Numbered from the stretch's first letter, positions 6,283 to 13,044 are shown. The stretch: DNA of 13,820 nt from 2-01-FULL-51-21 sp964348955 (GCA_964348955.1 CAYGEN010000021.1:1-13820); one strand, 5' to 3'. Numbers and translations: made by a program. The notes: generated from the letters alone by a model not told the origin.

Positions 6283-6496
6283 AATATCGCGTGTGGATAA
6301 CTGTCATACAAGAAAATGCCTGCGCCTCAGGCCTTTCGTTGAATATGTTCCACATCATAAAAGATTGCATACCAACACCATAAAGTCAACGCGTTCGTCA
6401 TATTCCTCATTTATGTCAAAATACGTCAATACCATTTATTAAAGTGCGATGTTCGACTGGTGTGGTGGAGTGGCAGATATTTTGCGCCTTACTTAC

Positions 6497-7273
6497 TTAA
6501 ACGCGTAGAGAATAATGACTCCAGCGGCGCTCCCCCTCTTTCTTAAGGACACCGTCTTGAACGAGTCCTATGAGCTCGCGTTGCAGTGTCTTTTCACTGC
6601 AATCAGTAATAACCGCCGAGACGTCCTTTACCGTGATAGCCGTCATCTTCTTTAAAAGTGAAAGAATGGTGTTCTTCCTCTGCTTTGCAGATTCCGATGG
6701 AGAAAGTGTCTTAGAGACGCCTCCACCGGATGAAAAGGACAATTCTTTATCTGCGAAGGCGTTCCCACCACCATGTCCTTTAAAACCAGCGCGCCTTGCA
6801 TGTCCTAAAGAAATGTCCTTTATATAATCATGCTCATCCACTCCTTTCCCCTCGCCAAAAAGAGTGCCCGGCAGTGCGTCTAGGTGCGCCCGAGCGATAC
6901 GGTTGTGGAGAAGTTCTTTGAGCTTCTCATATTCAGAAACAAGTATCTCTGCATTCATTTCAGAGACAAGACGGGCAATTTTAGCAATGGTAACGAGTGC
7001 CACAAGCTCACCCGTCTGACGAATAAGTTGCGCGCCCGATTTTTTACGGACAATGTCCGAGAGAAGCTCGAGACACCGCAAACGAAGCTGTACGCGAAGA
7101 CGGTCGTGTTCAGGGACAAAATCAGTTACTAAATATACCGCCGTTGCAAGTTGCTCTGCCTTACGGACAATAGGCGCATCTGTTTCATAAAGTTCAAAAA
7201 TACCACTACGTTGCTGTTTATTTTGACGCCCCCGCTCGTATCCCGATACTGTGCTGTCCTTTTTGTTGTCCAT
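6497..7273 (-). CDS. Helical-bundle plus winged-helix putative transcription regulator
   Basis: The product is 258 residues and I do not know its family by name. Residues 30-133 are strongly helical and charged ('RKAEQLATAVYLVTDFV...', 'KIARLVSEMNAEILVSEYEKL'), resembling the four-helix-bundle proteins common in CPR genomes. A Gly/His-rich linker (134-197) follows. Residues 198-256 look like a winged helix: 'QRKNTILSLLKKM', 'ITVKDVSAVITDCSEKTLQREL', then the wing 'GVLKKEGERRWSHYSL'. The likely role is a DNA-binding regulator. It is divergent from ftsK with 186 bases between the start codons. Its own promoter, leader and start codon carry copies of TAATGGACA, so autorepression is plausible. 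The start is fixed by the ATG at 7273, inside one of those copies; no Shine-Dalgarno is seen. Codons 152-167 of the linker contain three more GGACAT sequences. There is no obvious terminator after the stop. Confidence 0.7.
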   Translation of the reverse strand: MDNKKDSTVSGYERGRQNKQQRSGIFELYETDAPIVRKAEQLATAVYLVTDFVPEHDRLRVQLRLRCLELLSDIVRKKSGAQLIRQTGELVALVTIAKIARLVSEMNAEILVSEYEKLKELLHNRIARAHLDALPGTLFGEGKGVDEHDYIKDISLGHARRAGFKGHGGGNAFADKELSFSSGGGVSKTLSPSESAKQRKNTILSLLKKMTAITVKDVSAVITDCSEKTLQRELIGLVQDGVLKKEGERRWSHYSLRV

Positions 7274-7350
7274 TAACGTCTTTTATGCTGTCTTATAAAT
7301 GTCCATTAGATTTTTGAGTACTTATTGTGTCCATTATATATCGGACATAA
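7267..7350 (-). promoter_or_regulatory. TAATGGACA operator array upstream of the winged-helix gene
   Basis: The minus strand has TAATGGACA three times, at 7336-7328, 7308-7300 and 7275-7267, at intervals of 28 and 33 bases. A fourth, inverted partial copy (TTATGTCCG) lies at 7350-7342. The first copy overlaps the -10 box, the second lies in the leader and the third includes the ATG start codon. The arrangement suits an autoregulated repressor. Which protein binds is an inference. Confidence 0.6.
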
Positions 7351-7360
7351 GGTATCGCAA
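7333..7360 (-). promoter_or_regulatory. Promoter of the winged-helix gene (TTGCGA-16-TATAAT)
   Basis: On the minus strand, -35 TTGCGA (7360-7355), a 16-base spacer and -10 TATAAT (7338-7333) predict a start near 7326 and a leader of about 53 bases. The -10 shares its last four bases with a TAATGGACA repeat. Confidence 0.6.
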
Positions 7361-7426
7361 CTATTCGCGGTAGCGCAAAACATATTACACTTTTTGTACA
7401 TATTTTTAGAGCGTAGAGCGCCCTTG

Positions 7427-7435
7427 TGCTATTAT
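7427..7435 (+). promoter_or_regulatory. Extended -10 promoter of ftsK
   Basis: TGC TATTAT (7427-7435) is a good extended -10 element, predicting a start near 7442 and an 18-base leader before the ATG at 7460. No -35 of note is seen at the right distance, as expected for an extended -10 promoter. Confidence 0.5.
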
Positions 7436-7459
7436 GTGAAAGCAAATCTTTAACTCTTA

Positions 7460-9628
7460 ATGGTGGCAAAAAAGAAAGACCGGAAAGAAAAAAAGACTCG
7501 GTTACGGCTGTGGAGTGTCGTATTCGGGAACATAAAAAAAGAGACTTCTCGGAGTGCTTGGGCGATTGTGCTATTTGCCCTCGCCTCGCTCCTCATACTC
7601 GCATCCTTTAAGCGCGCCGGTGTCGTGGGCGGGTTTCTTTTCTCTTCATTTAAGGGGCTTCTCGGCATCGGTTATGCCTTTTTACCCCTCCTTCTCATCG
7701 GGAGCGGGTTGTGCCTCCTGCGTTCATTCCGCAAAATAATCACGCCGCTTAGAGTGGCAGGGTCTTTCCTTTTCTCTCTTGCGGGACTCGGCATCGCAGA
7801 AATGGTTCGCGCCGGCCAAGGAGGACTCGTTGGCACTTACCTTGCGCGACCGCTTGTCTCCCTTTTTGACACCTACGCAACGCTTATCCTCCTTGCCTCG
7901 GGACTGGTGATTGCGCTTATTCTTATGATTGACTCGCCGTTTGCCCTACCCATGGCGCGTCTGCGATTTTGGAAGCGCCGCGAGCGGCAAGAAGAAAACC
8001 TTACCGATGCCGAGGCGCTCGTAGTTGCTCCGCCTGAACAGTCGCCGGAAGATTCCGCGGAAAAGGGAGAGCGCGAGTACGAGCCGCAGATTGCGGCGGC
8101 GCAAAAAGAGCTACTCGGGAAAAAAGACTACTTCGCCGTTACTCCCCTTTCAGGCGATGCGTACGAGGTTCCGCCGCTTTCCCTGTTGGAAAAAGACCGC
8201 GGGAAACCGGGCGTCGGAGATATCAAAGCGAATGCAAACATTATTAAGCGGACGATGCAAAACTTCGGCATCCAGGTTGAAATGGACGAAATCTCCATCG
8301 GCCCGTCCGTCACCCGCTACACCCTGAAACCGGCGGAGGGCGTTCGTCTGTCAAAAATTATCGGCCTTCAAAACAATCTCGAGCTAGCGCTTGCGGCACA
8401 CCCGGTGCGCATTGAAGCGCCGATTCCCGGCAAATCACTTGTCGGCATTGAAGTGCCTAATACCGCAAAAACCACCGTTGGGCTGGCGACACTCCTTAGC
8501 TCCGAAAATTTTAAAAACTCGGTGAAGCCGCTTTTCATAGCGCTCGGCAGAGATATTGTCGGCGCATCTCACTTCGCAGACCTCGCAAAGATGCCGCACC
8601 TCCTTATCGCCGGCGCCACCGGTGCGGGAAAATCAGTCTCAATACATGCGATTATCACTTCGCTTCTCTACCGGAATGCGCCCGAACATCTGCGCCTCAT
8701 CATGATTGACCCAAAACGGGTTGAGCTCACGCTCTACAACAACACGCCGCATCTCCTTACCCCCGTCATTACCGACCCGAAGAAAGCCGTGCTCGCGCTC
8801 AAGTGGCTCGGCAAAGAAATGGATAGGCGTTATGACATTTTGGAAAGCGAGCGCGTGCGCGACATTGAGTCGTATCACAAAAACATTCTCGCGCCCGCGT
8901 TAGCGCGGGCGCACGACAAAGATACCGATAATCTTCCGGAAACCATGCCTTATATCGTCGTCATCATAGATGAGCTTGCCGACATCATGCAGTCCTATCC
9001 GAAAGAACTTGAATCGGCGGTGGTGCGGCTCGCTCAAATGAGCCGCGCGGTAGGCATCCATCTCATTCTCTCCACGCAACGCCCGTCGGTGAATGTTATC
9101 ACCGGTCTTATCAAAGCGAACATTCCGGCTCGCATTGCGCTCCAGGTCGCTTCACAAATAGACTCCCGCACTATTTTAGATATGAGCGGAGCCGAAAAGC
9201 TCTTGGGCGCGGGCGACATGCTCTATCTCTCGGCGGACATGGGAAAACCGGTGCGCCTGCAATCGGCGTTTATTTCCGAGCAAGAGGTGAAGCGCGTTAC
9301 CAAATTTTTGATTGACCACAACGGCGAGGCCGGCATATCGGGAATTGATTTTACGGGAGAAAGTGAACGCAATGTCCTATTCTCCGCCTCACTCGATGAA
9401 AACGCCCACGACAACGATGATGAACTCTACGAGGACGCGCGCGTTATTGTGGAAGAAGCGGGCCGCGCGTCAACGTCATACCTCCAGCGCCGTCTGCGTG
9501 TCGGCTATGCGCGCGCGGCGCGGCTTATGGATATGCTTGAGGAACGCGGGGTTATAGGACCGGCTGACGGCGCGAAGCCGCGCACTATCTTGAACAATGC
9601 CTCGCGCCATGGCTATGGAGAGGAATGA
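7460..9628 (+). CDS. ftsK: DNA translocase FtsK/SpoIIIE
   Basis: The product is 722 residues and complete. FtsK is a septum-located ATP-driven motor that pumps chromosomal DNA during division and helps resolve chromosome dimers. Four membrane helices are visible (about residues 33-50, 66-87, 97-116 and 136-157), followed by a short charged linker (170-220), much shorter than in E. coli. The alpha subdomain covers about 225-340 ('YTLKPAEGVRLSKI', 'PNTAKTTVGLATLL'). The RecA-like motor has Walker A GATGAGKS (385-392), 'MIDPKRVEL' (415-423), Walker B IVVIIDE (499-505) and 'LILSTQRPSVNVITGLIKAN' (535-554). The C-terminal gamma winged helix (about 655-711, 'STSYLQRRLRVGYARAARLM') reads DNA polarity sequences. 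The ATG at 7460 lacks a Shine-Dalgarno but sits at the right distance from an extended -10 box. Two genes follow on the same strand, ending with recA. Confidence 0.97.
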   Translation: MVAKKKDRKEKKTRLRLWSVVFGNIKKETSRSAWAIVLFALASLLILASFKRAGVVGGFLFSSFKGLLGIGYAFLPLLLIGSGLCLLRSFRKIITPLRVAGSFLFSLAGLGIAEMVRAGQGGLVGTYLARPLVSLFDTYATLILLASGLVIALILMIDSPFALPMARLRFWKRRERQEENLTDAEALVVAPPEQSPEDSAEKGEREYEPQIAAAQKELLGKKDYFAVTPLSGDAYEVPPLSLLEKDRGKPGVGDIKANANIIKRTMQNFGIQVEMDEISIGPSVTRYTLKPAEGVRLSKIIGLQNNLELALAAHPVRIEAPIPGKSLVGIEVPNTAKTTVGLATLLSSENFKNSVKPLFIALGRDIVGASHFADLAKMPHLLIAGATGAGKSVSIHAIITSLLYRNAPEHLRLIMIDPKRVELTLYNNTPHLLTPVITDPKKAVLALKWLGKEMDRRYDILESERVRDIESYHKNILAPALARAHDKDTDNLPETMPYIVVIIDELADIMQSYPKELESAVVRLAQMSRAVGIHLILSTQRPSVNVITGLIKANIPARIALQVASQIDSRTILDMSGAEKLLGAGDMLYLSADMGKPVRLQSAFISEQEVKRVTKFLIDHNGEAGISGIDFTGESERNVLFSASLDENAHDNDDELYEDARVIVEEAGRASTSYLQRRLRVGYARAARLMDMLEERGVIGPADGAKPRTILNNASRHGYGEE

Positions 9629-9635
9629 TATCAAG

Positions 9636-9986
9636 ATGCAAACATGGGGATTGCGACGAATACTGAAAGTTGCCGCGGTGACCGGTATATGCCTCATCAT
9701 CTTGGGCTACAGTTTATTTGAAGCGCGCAATCTCATTGCGGGACCGATGGTAGTTATTGATGAGCCGTTAAGCGGCACGGCATTCACTGCTTCACTCATT
9801 GACCTCAAGGGTTCGGCAAAAAATATCGTTGATATTAGTTTGAACGATAGGAAAATTTTTGTGGACGGCGAAGGCCGCTTCAGGGAGCAATTGCTCCTCT
9901 TCTACGGCTATAATATACTTACGATTACCGCTCACGACCGATTCGGTCGGGAAACAATAAAAACGCTCAAGCTCATATACCATTAA
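9636..9986 (+). CDS. Single-pass membrane protein with a small Ig-like beta domain
   Basis: The product is 116 residues from the ATG at 9636, which is preceded by GGAGAGGA (9617-9624); in-frame ATGs at 9597 and 9615 would overlap the end of ftsK. A basic start (MQTWGLRRILK) leads into one hydrophobic helix (about residues 11-28). A compact beta domain follows (about 38-115), with 'IDEPLSGTAF', 'LKGSAKNIVDISLNDRKIFV', 'DGEGRFREQLLLFYGYN' and 'ITAHDRFGRETIK'. This is the pattern of bacterial Ig-like domains of the glucodextranase-B type ('P..G......I.G.A......LNg..i..d..G.F...L.L..G.N.I...A.D..G'). It lies 7 bases after ftsK and 15 before recA, so it is probably in the same operon. A role outside the membrane, perhaps in the division envelope, is a guess from context only. 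Confidence 0.75.
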   Translation: MQTWGLRRILKVAAVTGICLIILGYSLFEARNLIAGPMVVIDEPLSGTAFTASLIDLKGSAKNIVDISLNDRKIFVDGEGRFREQLLLFYGYNILTITAHDRFGRETIKTLKLIYH

Positions 9987-10001
9987 TAACATTCACGCGG
10001 T

Positions 10002-11003
10002 ATGGCAAAAGAAAAGGCGGAAAAAACAATCGCCAGCGGGATTGAAGAAACCCTCAAGCAAATTAAAACCAAGTTCGGCGAGGAGGCCATCATGAAGCTT
10101 GGCGACCGGCCTAAAGTAAATGTTGACGCCATTCCCACCGGCTCTTTAGGACTTGACATGGCGCTCGGCATCGGCGGACTCCCCCGTGGGCGCATCATTG
10201 AAATTTTCGGTCCGGAGTCCTCCGGTAAAACCACGCTTGCGCTTCATGTTATTGCGGAAGCGCAAAAGCGAAACGGCATCTGTGCCTTTATTGACGCGGA
10301 GCACGCCCTTGACCCGGAATACACAAAGAAGCTTGGCGTGAAAATAGAAGAGTTGCTCCTCTCGCAACCGGACACCGGCGAGCAAGCGCTTGAAATTGTG
10401 GAGAGTTTGGTGCGCTCCGGCAAGATTGACGTCATCGTCATTGATTCCGTGGCGGCGCTCACCCCGAAAGACGAAATTGAGGGCGACATGGGCGCACAGC
10501 ACATGGGAAAACAGGCGCGGCTCATGAGCCAGGCGCTTCGGAAACTCACCGCCATCGTCGCGCGCTCAAAGACCATCGTCATTTTTATCAACCAAATCCG
10601 GATGCAAATAGGTGTTATGTTCGGCAACCCTGAAACGACACCAGGCGGCAAGGCGCTCAAATTCTATACCTCGGTGCGTCTTGATATTCGCCGCATCGCG
10701 CAAATAAAAAAAGGCGATGAGGTGGTCGGGGGAAGGGTGCGCGTAAAGGTGGTGAAAAATAAAGTTGCCGCGCCTTTCCGCGCGACTGAATTTGATCTGC
10801 TCTATAATGAAGGTATTTCGCGTGAAGGAGAGCTTATCGCGCTTGGCGAGAAGCTCGGCATTATTGAAAAAAGCGGCGCCTCCTACAGCTTTGGGGAGGA
10901 AAAGCTCGGTCGCGGCTACGATGCTACGCGAACTTATTTGAAAGAAAATCCTAAGACTGCCTCCATCATTCTTAAGGAAATAAAAGAAAAATACACCGGT
11001 TAA
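10002..11003 (+). CDS. recA: Recombinase RecA
   Basis: The product is 333 residues. RecA forms ATP-dependent filaments on single-stranded DNA, drives homologous strand exchange and, where a LexA system exists, triggers self-cleavage of the repressor. Visible motifs are Walker A GPESSGKT (70-77), the catalytic glutamate region 'DAEHALDP' (98-105), Walker B VIVIDS (144-149), loop L1 'EGDMGAQHMGKQARLMSQAL' (160-179) and loop L2 'FINQIRMQIGVMFGNPETTP' (195-214). The core DNA-binding domain is complete. The protein stops at 'EIKEKYTG', without the acidic C-terminal tail of E. coli RecA (353 residues) that restrains filament formation there. No Shine-Dalgarno precedes the ATG and no LexA-type operator is visible upstream. 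It ends the ftsK run and is followed by a strong terminator. Confidence 0.98.
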   Translation: MAKEKAEKTIASGIEETLKQIKTKFGEEAIMKLGDRPKVNVDAIPTGSLGLDMALGIGGLPRGRIIEIFGPESSGKTTLALHVIAEAQKRNGICAFIDAEHALDPEYTKKLGVKIEELLLSQPDTGEQALEIVESLVRSGKIDVIVIDSVAALTPKDEIEGDMGAQHMGKQARLMSQALRKLTAIVARSKTIVIFINQIRMQIGVMFGNPETTPGGKALKFYTSVRLDIRRIAQIKKGDEVVGGRVRVKVVKNKVAAPFRATEFDLLYNEGISREGELIALGEKLGIIEKSGASYSFGEEKLGRGYDATRTYLKENPKTASIILKEIKEKYTG

Positions 11004-11049
11004 TCGGGTACGTCGGGTAATGAGCGCAATCAGCTCCTTTCCGAAAGAG

Positions 11050-11088
11050 AAAGCCCCCGCTCCTCCAGCAGGCGGAGCGGGGGCTTTT
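11050..11088 (+). terminator. Bidirectional terminator between recA and the convergent membrane gene
   Basis: A 14-bp perfect GC-rich stem pairs 11050-11063 (AAAGCCCCCGCTCC) with 11074-11087 (GGAGCGGGGGCTTT) around a 10-base loop. TTTT follows on the plus strand; the minus-strand side is TTTCTCTTTC. It serves recA and also the minus-strand sigma pair, whose last stop is about 20 bases to the right. Confidence 0.85.
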
Positions 11089-11107
11089 CTGCAAAAGAAT
11101 ACGGCGG

Positions 11108-11434
11108 TTAGGAAACCCTCCGCACGTAGGGCATACCGGAGAAACTGCGCGCAAGGTCAAGTAGAAGGGCAACGAGCGCGGCAAGCGCCGAGAACGCGAG
11201 CGTCTGCACGATAAGCTGCGTATGCGCAAATGCCGAGATGAAGAAACCGGCTAGTTCGCCGAAATCGGAGGGCATATTGGCAAACACATTAGTGACCGAA
11301 ACCACCGAGATGGTGCCGAAAATTGCGGCAATAAGCGCGTAGAGCGTGAGCGCGCGGCGCGAGAGCGCTTTGCGCGCATAATAGATGACATACACTCGGC
11401 GCATGATGCGCAATGTAAGCTCGTGATTCGTCAT
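11108..11434 (-). CDS. Small two-helix membrane protein co-transcribed with a sigma factor
   Basis: The product is 108 residues with no recognised family. A basic N-terminal segment (to about residue 28, including 'RRVYVIYYARKALSRR') is probably cytoplasmic. Two hydrophobic helices follow (about 29-51 and 75-96), with a short loop between them, then a basic tail (MPYVRRVS), giving both ends inside. The ATG lies only 3 bases beyond the sigma-factor stop (TAA TCT ATG), so translation is probably coupled. A small membrane partner directly downstream of an ECF-like sigma gene suggests an anti-sigma factor or other sensor, but no zinc-binding or ASD motif is present, so this remains a context guess. 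It ends near the shared terminator. Confidence 0.75.
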   Translation of the reverse strand: MTNHELTLRIMRRVYVIYYARKALSRRALTLYALIAAIFGTISVVSVTNVFANMPSDFGELAGFFISAFAHTQLIVQTLAFSALAALVALLLDLARSFSGMPYVRRVS

Positions 11435-11437
11435 AGA

Positions 11438-12031
11438 TTATACATTAATGCGGTTGTTAATTTTTTTGAATTCGCGCTTTGCCCGATGAATTCTCGTTTT
11501 CACCGCCCCGATTGAAATTCCCTCAATCGTGGCAATTTCCTTCTGAGGCAAACCGTCAACGAAATGCAGTTGCAATATTCGCGCAAAGTGCTCCGGCATT
11601 CTTGAAAGCACAGAAACGAGGTAATCGGATGTTTCCTTCTTCTCAAACTGCCTTGTTTCGCGGTCCGGCAAAACTTCAAACGTCTCCGGCTCAAGCTCTG
11701 TGGTTGCCTGCCACACGCGCTTTCGTTTTTGATAGTGTGTAAACGCGGTGTTCATAAGGATTTTATACCCCCATGATTTGAACGAAGCGCCTTCCTGCAC
11801 GACAAAGCGATGGGCATTCAGATAAATCTTAGTGAATGCTTCCTGCACAATGTCCTCGGCTTCTTCATTACTCCTCACGATGGCAAGCGCTTTGCGTAAA
11901 AATGCGGCTTGGTAGCGCAACACGAGCTCTTGGTAGAGCGCCGGATTCTTGAGGGAATGGCGAAGAAGCACTTCGTCTTTTACATCGCTATCCGCGATTT
12001 CTTTGTGTGGGGTGTCTTCAAGAAAAGGCAT
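11438..12031 (-). CDS. RNA polymerase sigma factor, sigma-70 family (ECF-like)
   Basis: The product is 197 residues, the usual size of an ECF sigma factor. Region 2 (about 33-100) shows 'LRKALAIVRSNEEAEDIVQE' and 'AFTKIYLNAHRF', the core-binding helix and -10 reading part, with 'SFKSWGYKILMNTAFTHYQK' closing it. A charged linker (about 101-137) follows. Region 4 (about 138-190) has 'LSRMPEHFARILQLHFVDGL' and the helix-turn-helix 'QKEIATIEGISIGAVKTRIH' that reads the -35. There is no region 1.1 or 3. It redirects RNA polymerase to a specific promoter set. It is followed at 3 bases by the small membrane protein. The ATG at 12031 is preceded by AAAGAAAT, at best a weak Shine-Dalgarno, and a promoter lies at 12070-12097. 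The C-terminal region 4 ends in basic residues (KREFKKINNRINV). Confidence 0.93.
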   Translation of the reverse strand: MPFLEDTPHKEIADSDVKDEVLLRHSLKNPALYQELVLRYQAAFLRKALAIVRSNEEAEDIVQEAFTKIYLNAHRFVVQEGASFKSWGYKILMNTAFTHYQKRKRVWQATTELEPETFEVLPDRETRQFEKKETSDYLVSVLSRMPEHFARILQLHFVDGLPQKEIATIEGISIGAVKTRIHRAKREFKKINNRINV

Positions 12032-12069
12032 ATTTCTTTGATGCGGGCGCTTTTTCCCGTCACACCCGT

Positions 12070-12097
12070 ACTATAATCGACCGTTCCTTTTTTGCAA
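12070..12097 (-). promoter_or_regulatory. Promoter of the sigma-factor operon
   Basis: On the minus strand, TTGCAA (12097-12092), a 16-base spacer and TATAGT (12075-12070) predict a start near 12063 and a leader of about 32 bases. The 235-base spacer between sigma and efp otherwise holds only the efp promoter and a small GCGTcgcaGACGC hairpin near 12138-12150. Confidence 0.5.
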
Positions 12098-12215
12098 CCC
12101 GCCAGCCCTGCCGAAAGTTACGAGGTTGACCCCGCCCAGCGTCGCAGACGCGCACAATTCAATAAATCCTTTACGCATATTTCGTAATTCTTAATTCGTT
12201 ATTCTTGACCCAAGG

Positions 12216-12244
12216 TGGACAGCCGCGGAAAAATCAACTACTAT
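12216..12244 (+). promoter_or_regulatory. Promoter of efp
   Basis: TGGACA (12216-12221, five of six consensus bases), a 17-base spacer and TACTAT (12239-12244) predict a start near 12251, about 16 bases before the efp ATG. There is no Shine-Dalgarno in that leader. Confidence 0.5.
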
Positions 12245-12266
12245 ACGCCACGGTCATCATTATTTT

Positions 12267-12836
12267 ATGCTGCAATACAACGAAATTACACCCCACAAAT
12301 ATATTGTGGTTGATGGTCAGCCGTGCGAGGTGCTCGAATCGCATGTCTTTCGCAAACAACAGCGCAAGCCCGTCAATCAAACCAAGCTCAAAAACCTCAT
12401 AACTGGCAAGGTGGTGGAGCGTTCTTTTCATGCGACCGAACAAGCCAGCGAAGCAAACCTCGAGACCGCGCAAGTGAAATTCCTTTATCGTAACCGCACC
12501 GCGTACTGGTTTTGCGAGGAAGACAATCCGCGCGAACGCTACACCATTGACGAGGAGCTTATCGGGCAGAGAGGTGTGTTCATGAAAGAAAATGATATTC
12601 TTGAAATTGCAAAATTTAACGGCAACATTATTGAGGTCATAATACCGATAAAGGTGGAGCTCAAAGTGAAGGAAGCTGCGGCGGCGGTCAAAGGAAACAC
12701 GGTGCAAGGCGGCACCAAGCACGTGACGCTTGAAACCGGCGCCGTCGTAAATGTCCCTCTCTTTATCAACGAGGGCGACACCATTCGCATCAACACCGAG
12801 ACCGGACAATATGTAGAGCGCGTGGAGAAGAAGTAA
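12267..12836 (+). CDS. efp: Translation elongation factor P
   Basis: The product is 189 residues, the normal EF-P length. EF-P binds ribosomes stalled on polyproline stretches, between P and E sites, and helps peptide-bond formation. Three beta domains are visible: a KOW-like N-domain (about 1-64, ending 'NQTKLKNLITGKVVERSF'), a middle OB domain (about 66-128, 'AQVKFLYRNRTAYWFCEED') and a C-terminal OB domain (about 130-187, with 'GTKHVTLETGAVVNVPLFIN' and 'EGDTIRINTETGQYVERV'). The tip loop reads RKQQRKPVNQ instead of the common KPGKG. Aligned from KLKNL, the position of the modified Lys34 of E. coli is a Gln, with Arg and Lys next to it. It stands alone on the plus strand, divergent from sigma and convergent with rpsR. 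Confidence 0.96.
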   Translation: MLQYNEITPHKYIVVDGQPCEVLESHVFRKQQRKPVNQTKLKNLITGKVVERSFHATEQASEANLETAQVKFLYRNRTAYWFCEEDNPRERYTIDEELIGQRGVFMKENDILEIAKFNGNIIEVIIPIKVELKVKEAAAAVKGNTVQGGTKHVTLETGAVVNVPLFINEGDTIRINTETGQYVERVEKK

Positions 12837-12841
12837 AGGTT

Positions 12842-12883
12842 TTTGATAAGGGTGGTGTTTATCAAACACCGAGTGTTTGATAA
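12842..12883. repeat. Overlapping hairpins after efp with two alternative pairings
   Basis: An 11-bp perfect stem pairs TTATCAAACAC (12859-12869) with GTGTTTGATAA (12873-12883). A copy of TTTGATAAG at 12842-12850 can instead pair with TTATCAAA (12859-12866), so the two folds exclude each other. Neither strand has a T tract. It probably serves as a 3' end stabiliser or Rho-type end signal for efp. Confidence 0.5.
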
Positions 12884-12926
12884 GAGTAGCAAGGTGAGTC
12901 ACGCAGGAGTCGCCTATAGCCGGGTG

Positions 12927-12968
12927 TCTGCCGCTCTATTGCCCGCACTCGGGCAATAGAGCGGCAGA
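12927..12968. terminator. 19-bp perfect hairpin between convergent efp and rpsR
   Basis: Bases 12927-12945 pair perfectly with 12950-12968 around a CACT loop (19 bp, core CTATTGCCCG). No T tract follows on either strand, so it is not a textbook intrinsic terminator, but its position between two convergent operons fits a bidirectional end or mRNA-protecting structure. Confidence 0.5.
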
Positions 12969-12984
12969 AGCGAGCGACGAGAGG

Positions 12985-13016
12985 CAAGAGCCACGCGCGC
13001 TGGCGCGGGGCTCTTG
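12985..13016 (-). terminator. Probable hairpin terminator of the rpsF-ssb-rpsR operon
   Basis: CAAGAGCC (12985-12992) pairs with GGCTCTTG (13009-13016), and CGCGC (12994-12998) with GCGCG (13003-13007), with one A-G mismatch between the two parts. It lies about 30 bases beyond the rpsR stop. The U tail is weak on both strands. Confidence 0.5.
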
Positions 13017-13044
13017 TTTCCAAGGGAATCTTGGTGAGCGGCCT

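Noticed and set aside
6096..6383. 95-residue plus-strand ORF and an overlapping 71-residue minus-strand ORF (6155-6370)
   Set aside because: Both are low-complexity-like readings with scattered Cys, Arg and Trp, no domain pattern and no start signal. They overlap the palindromic promoter and hairpins, which explain the sequence better.
6379..6456. 26-codon minus-strand reading (MVLTYFDINEEYDERVDF...) starting near 6434
   Set aside because: It is short, has no promoter or Shine-Dalgarno, and ends without a conserved feature. It could be the remnant of a decayed gene but cannot be supported.
9987..10001. LexA-type operator upstream of recA
   Set aside because: The gap is only 15 bases and contains no CTG...CAG or GAAC...GTTC dyad.
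12234..12902. 222-residue minus-strand ORF over efp
   Set aside because: It is antisense to the unmistakable EF-P coding sequence and would run through its promoter.
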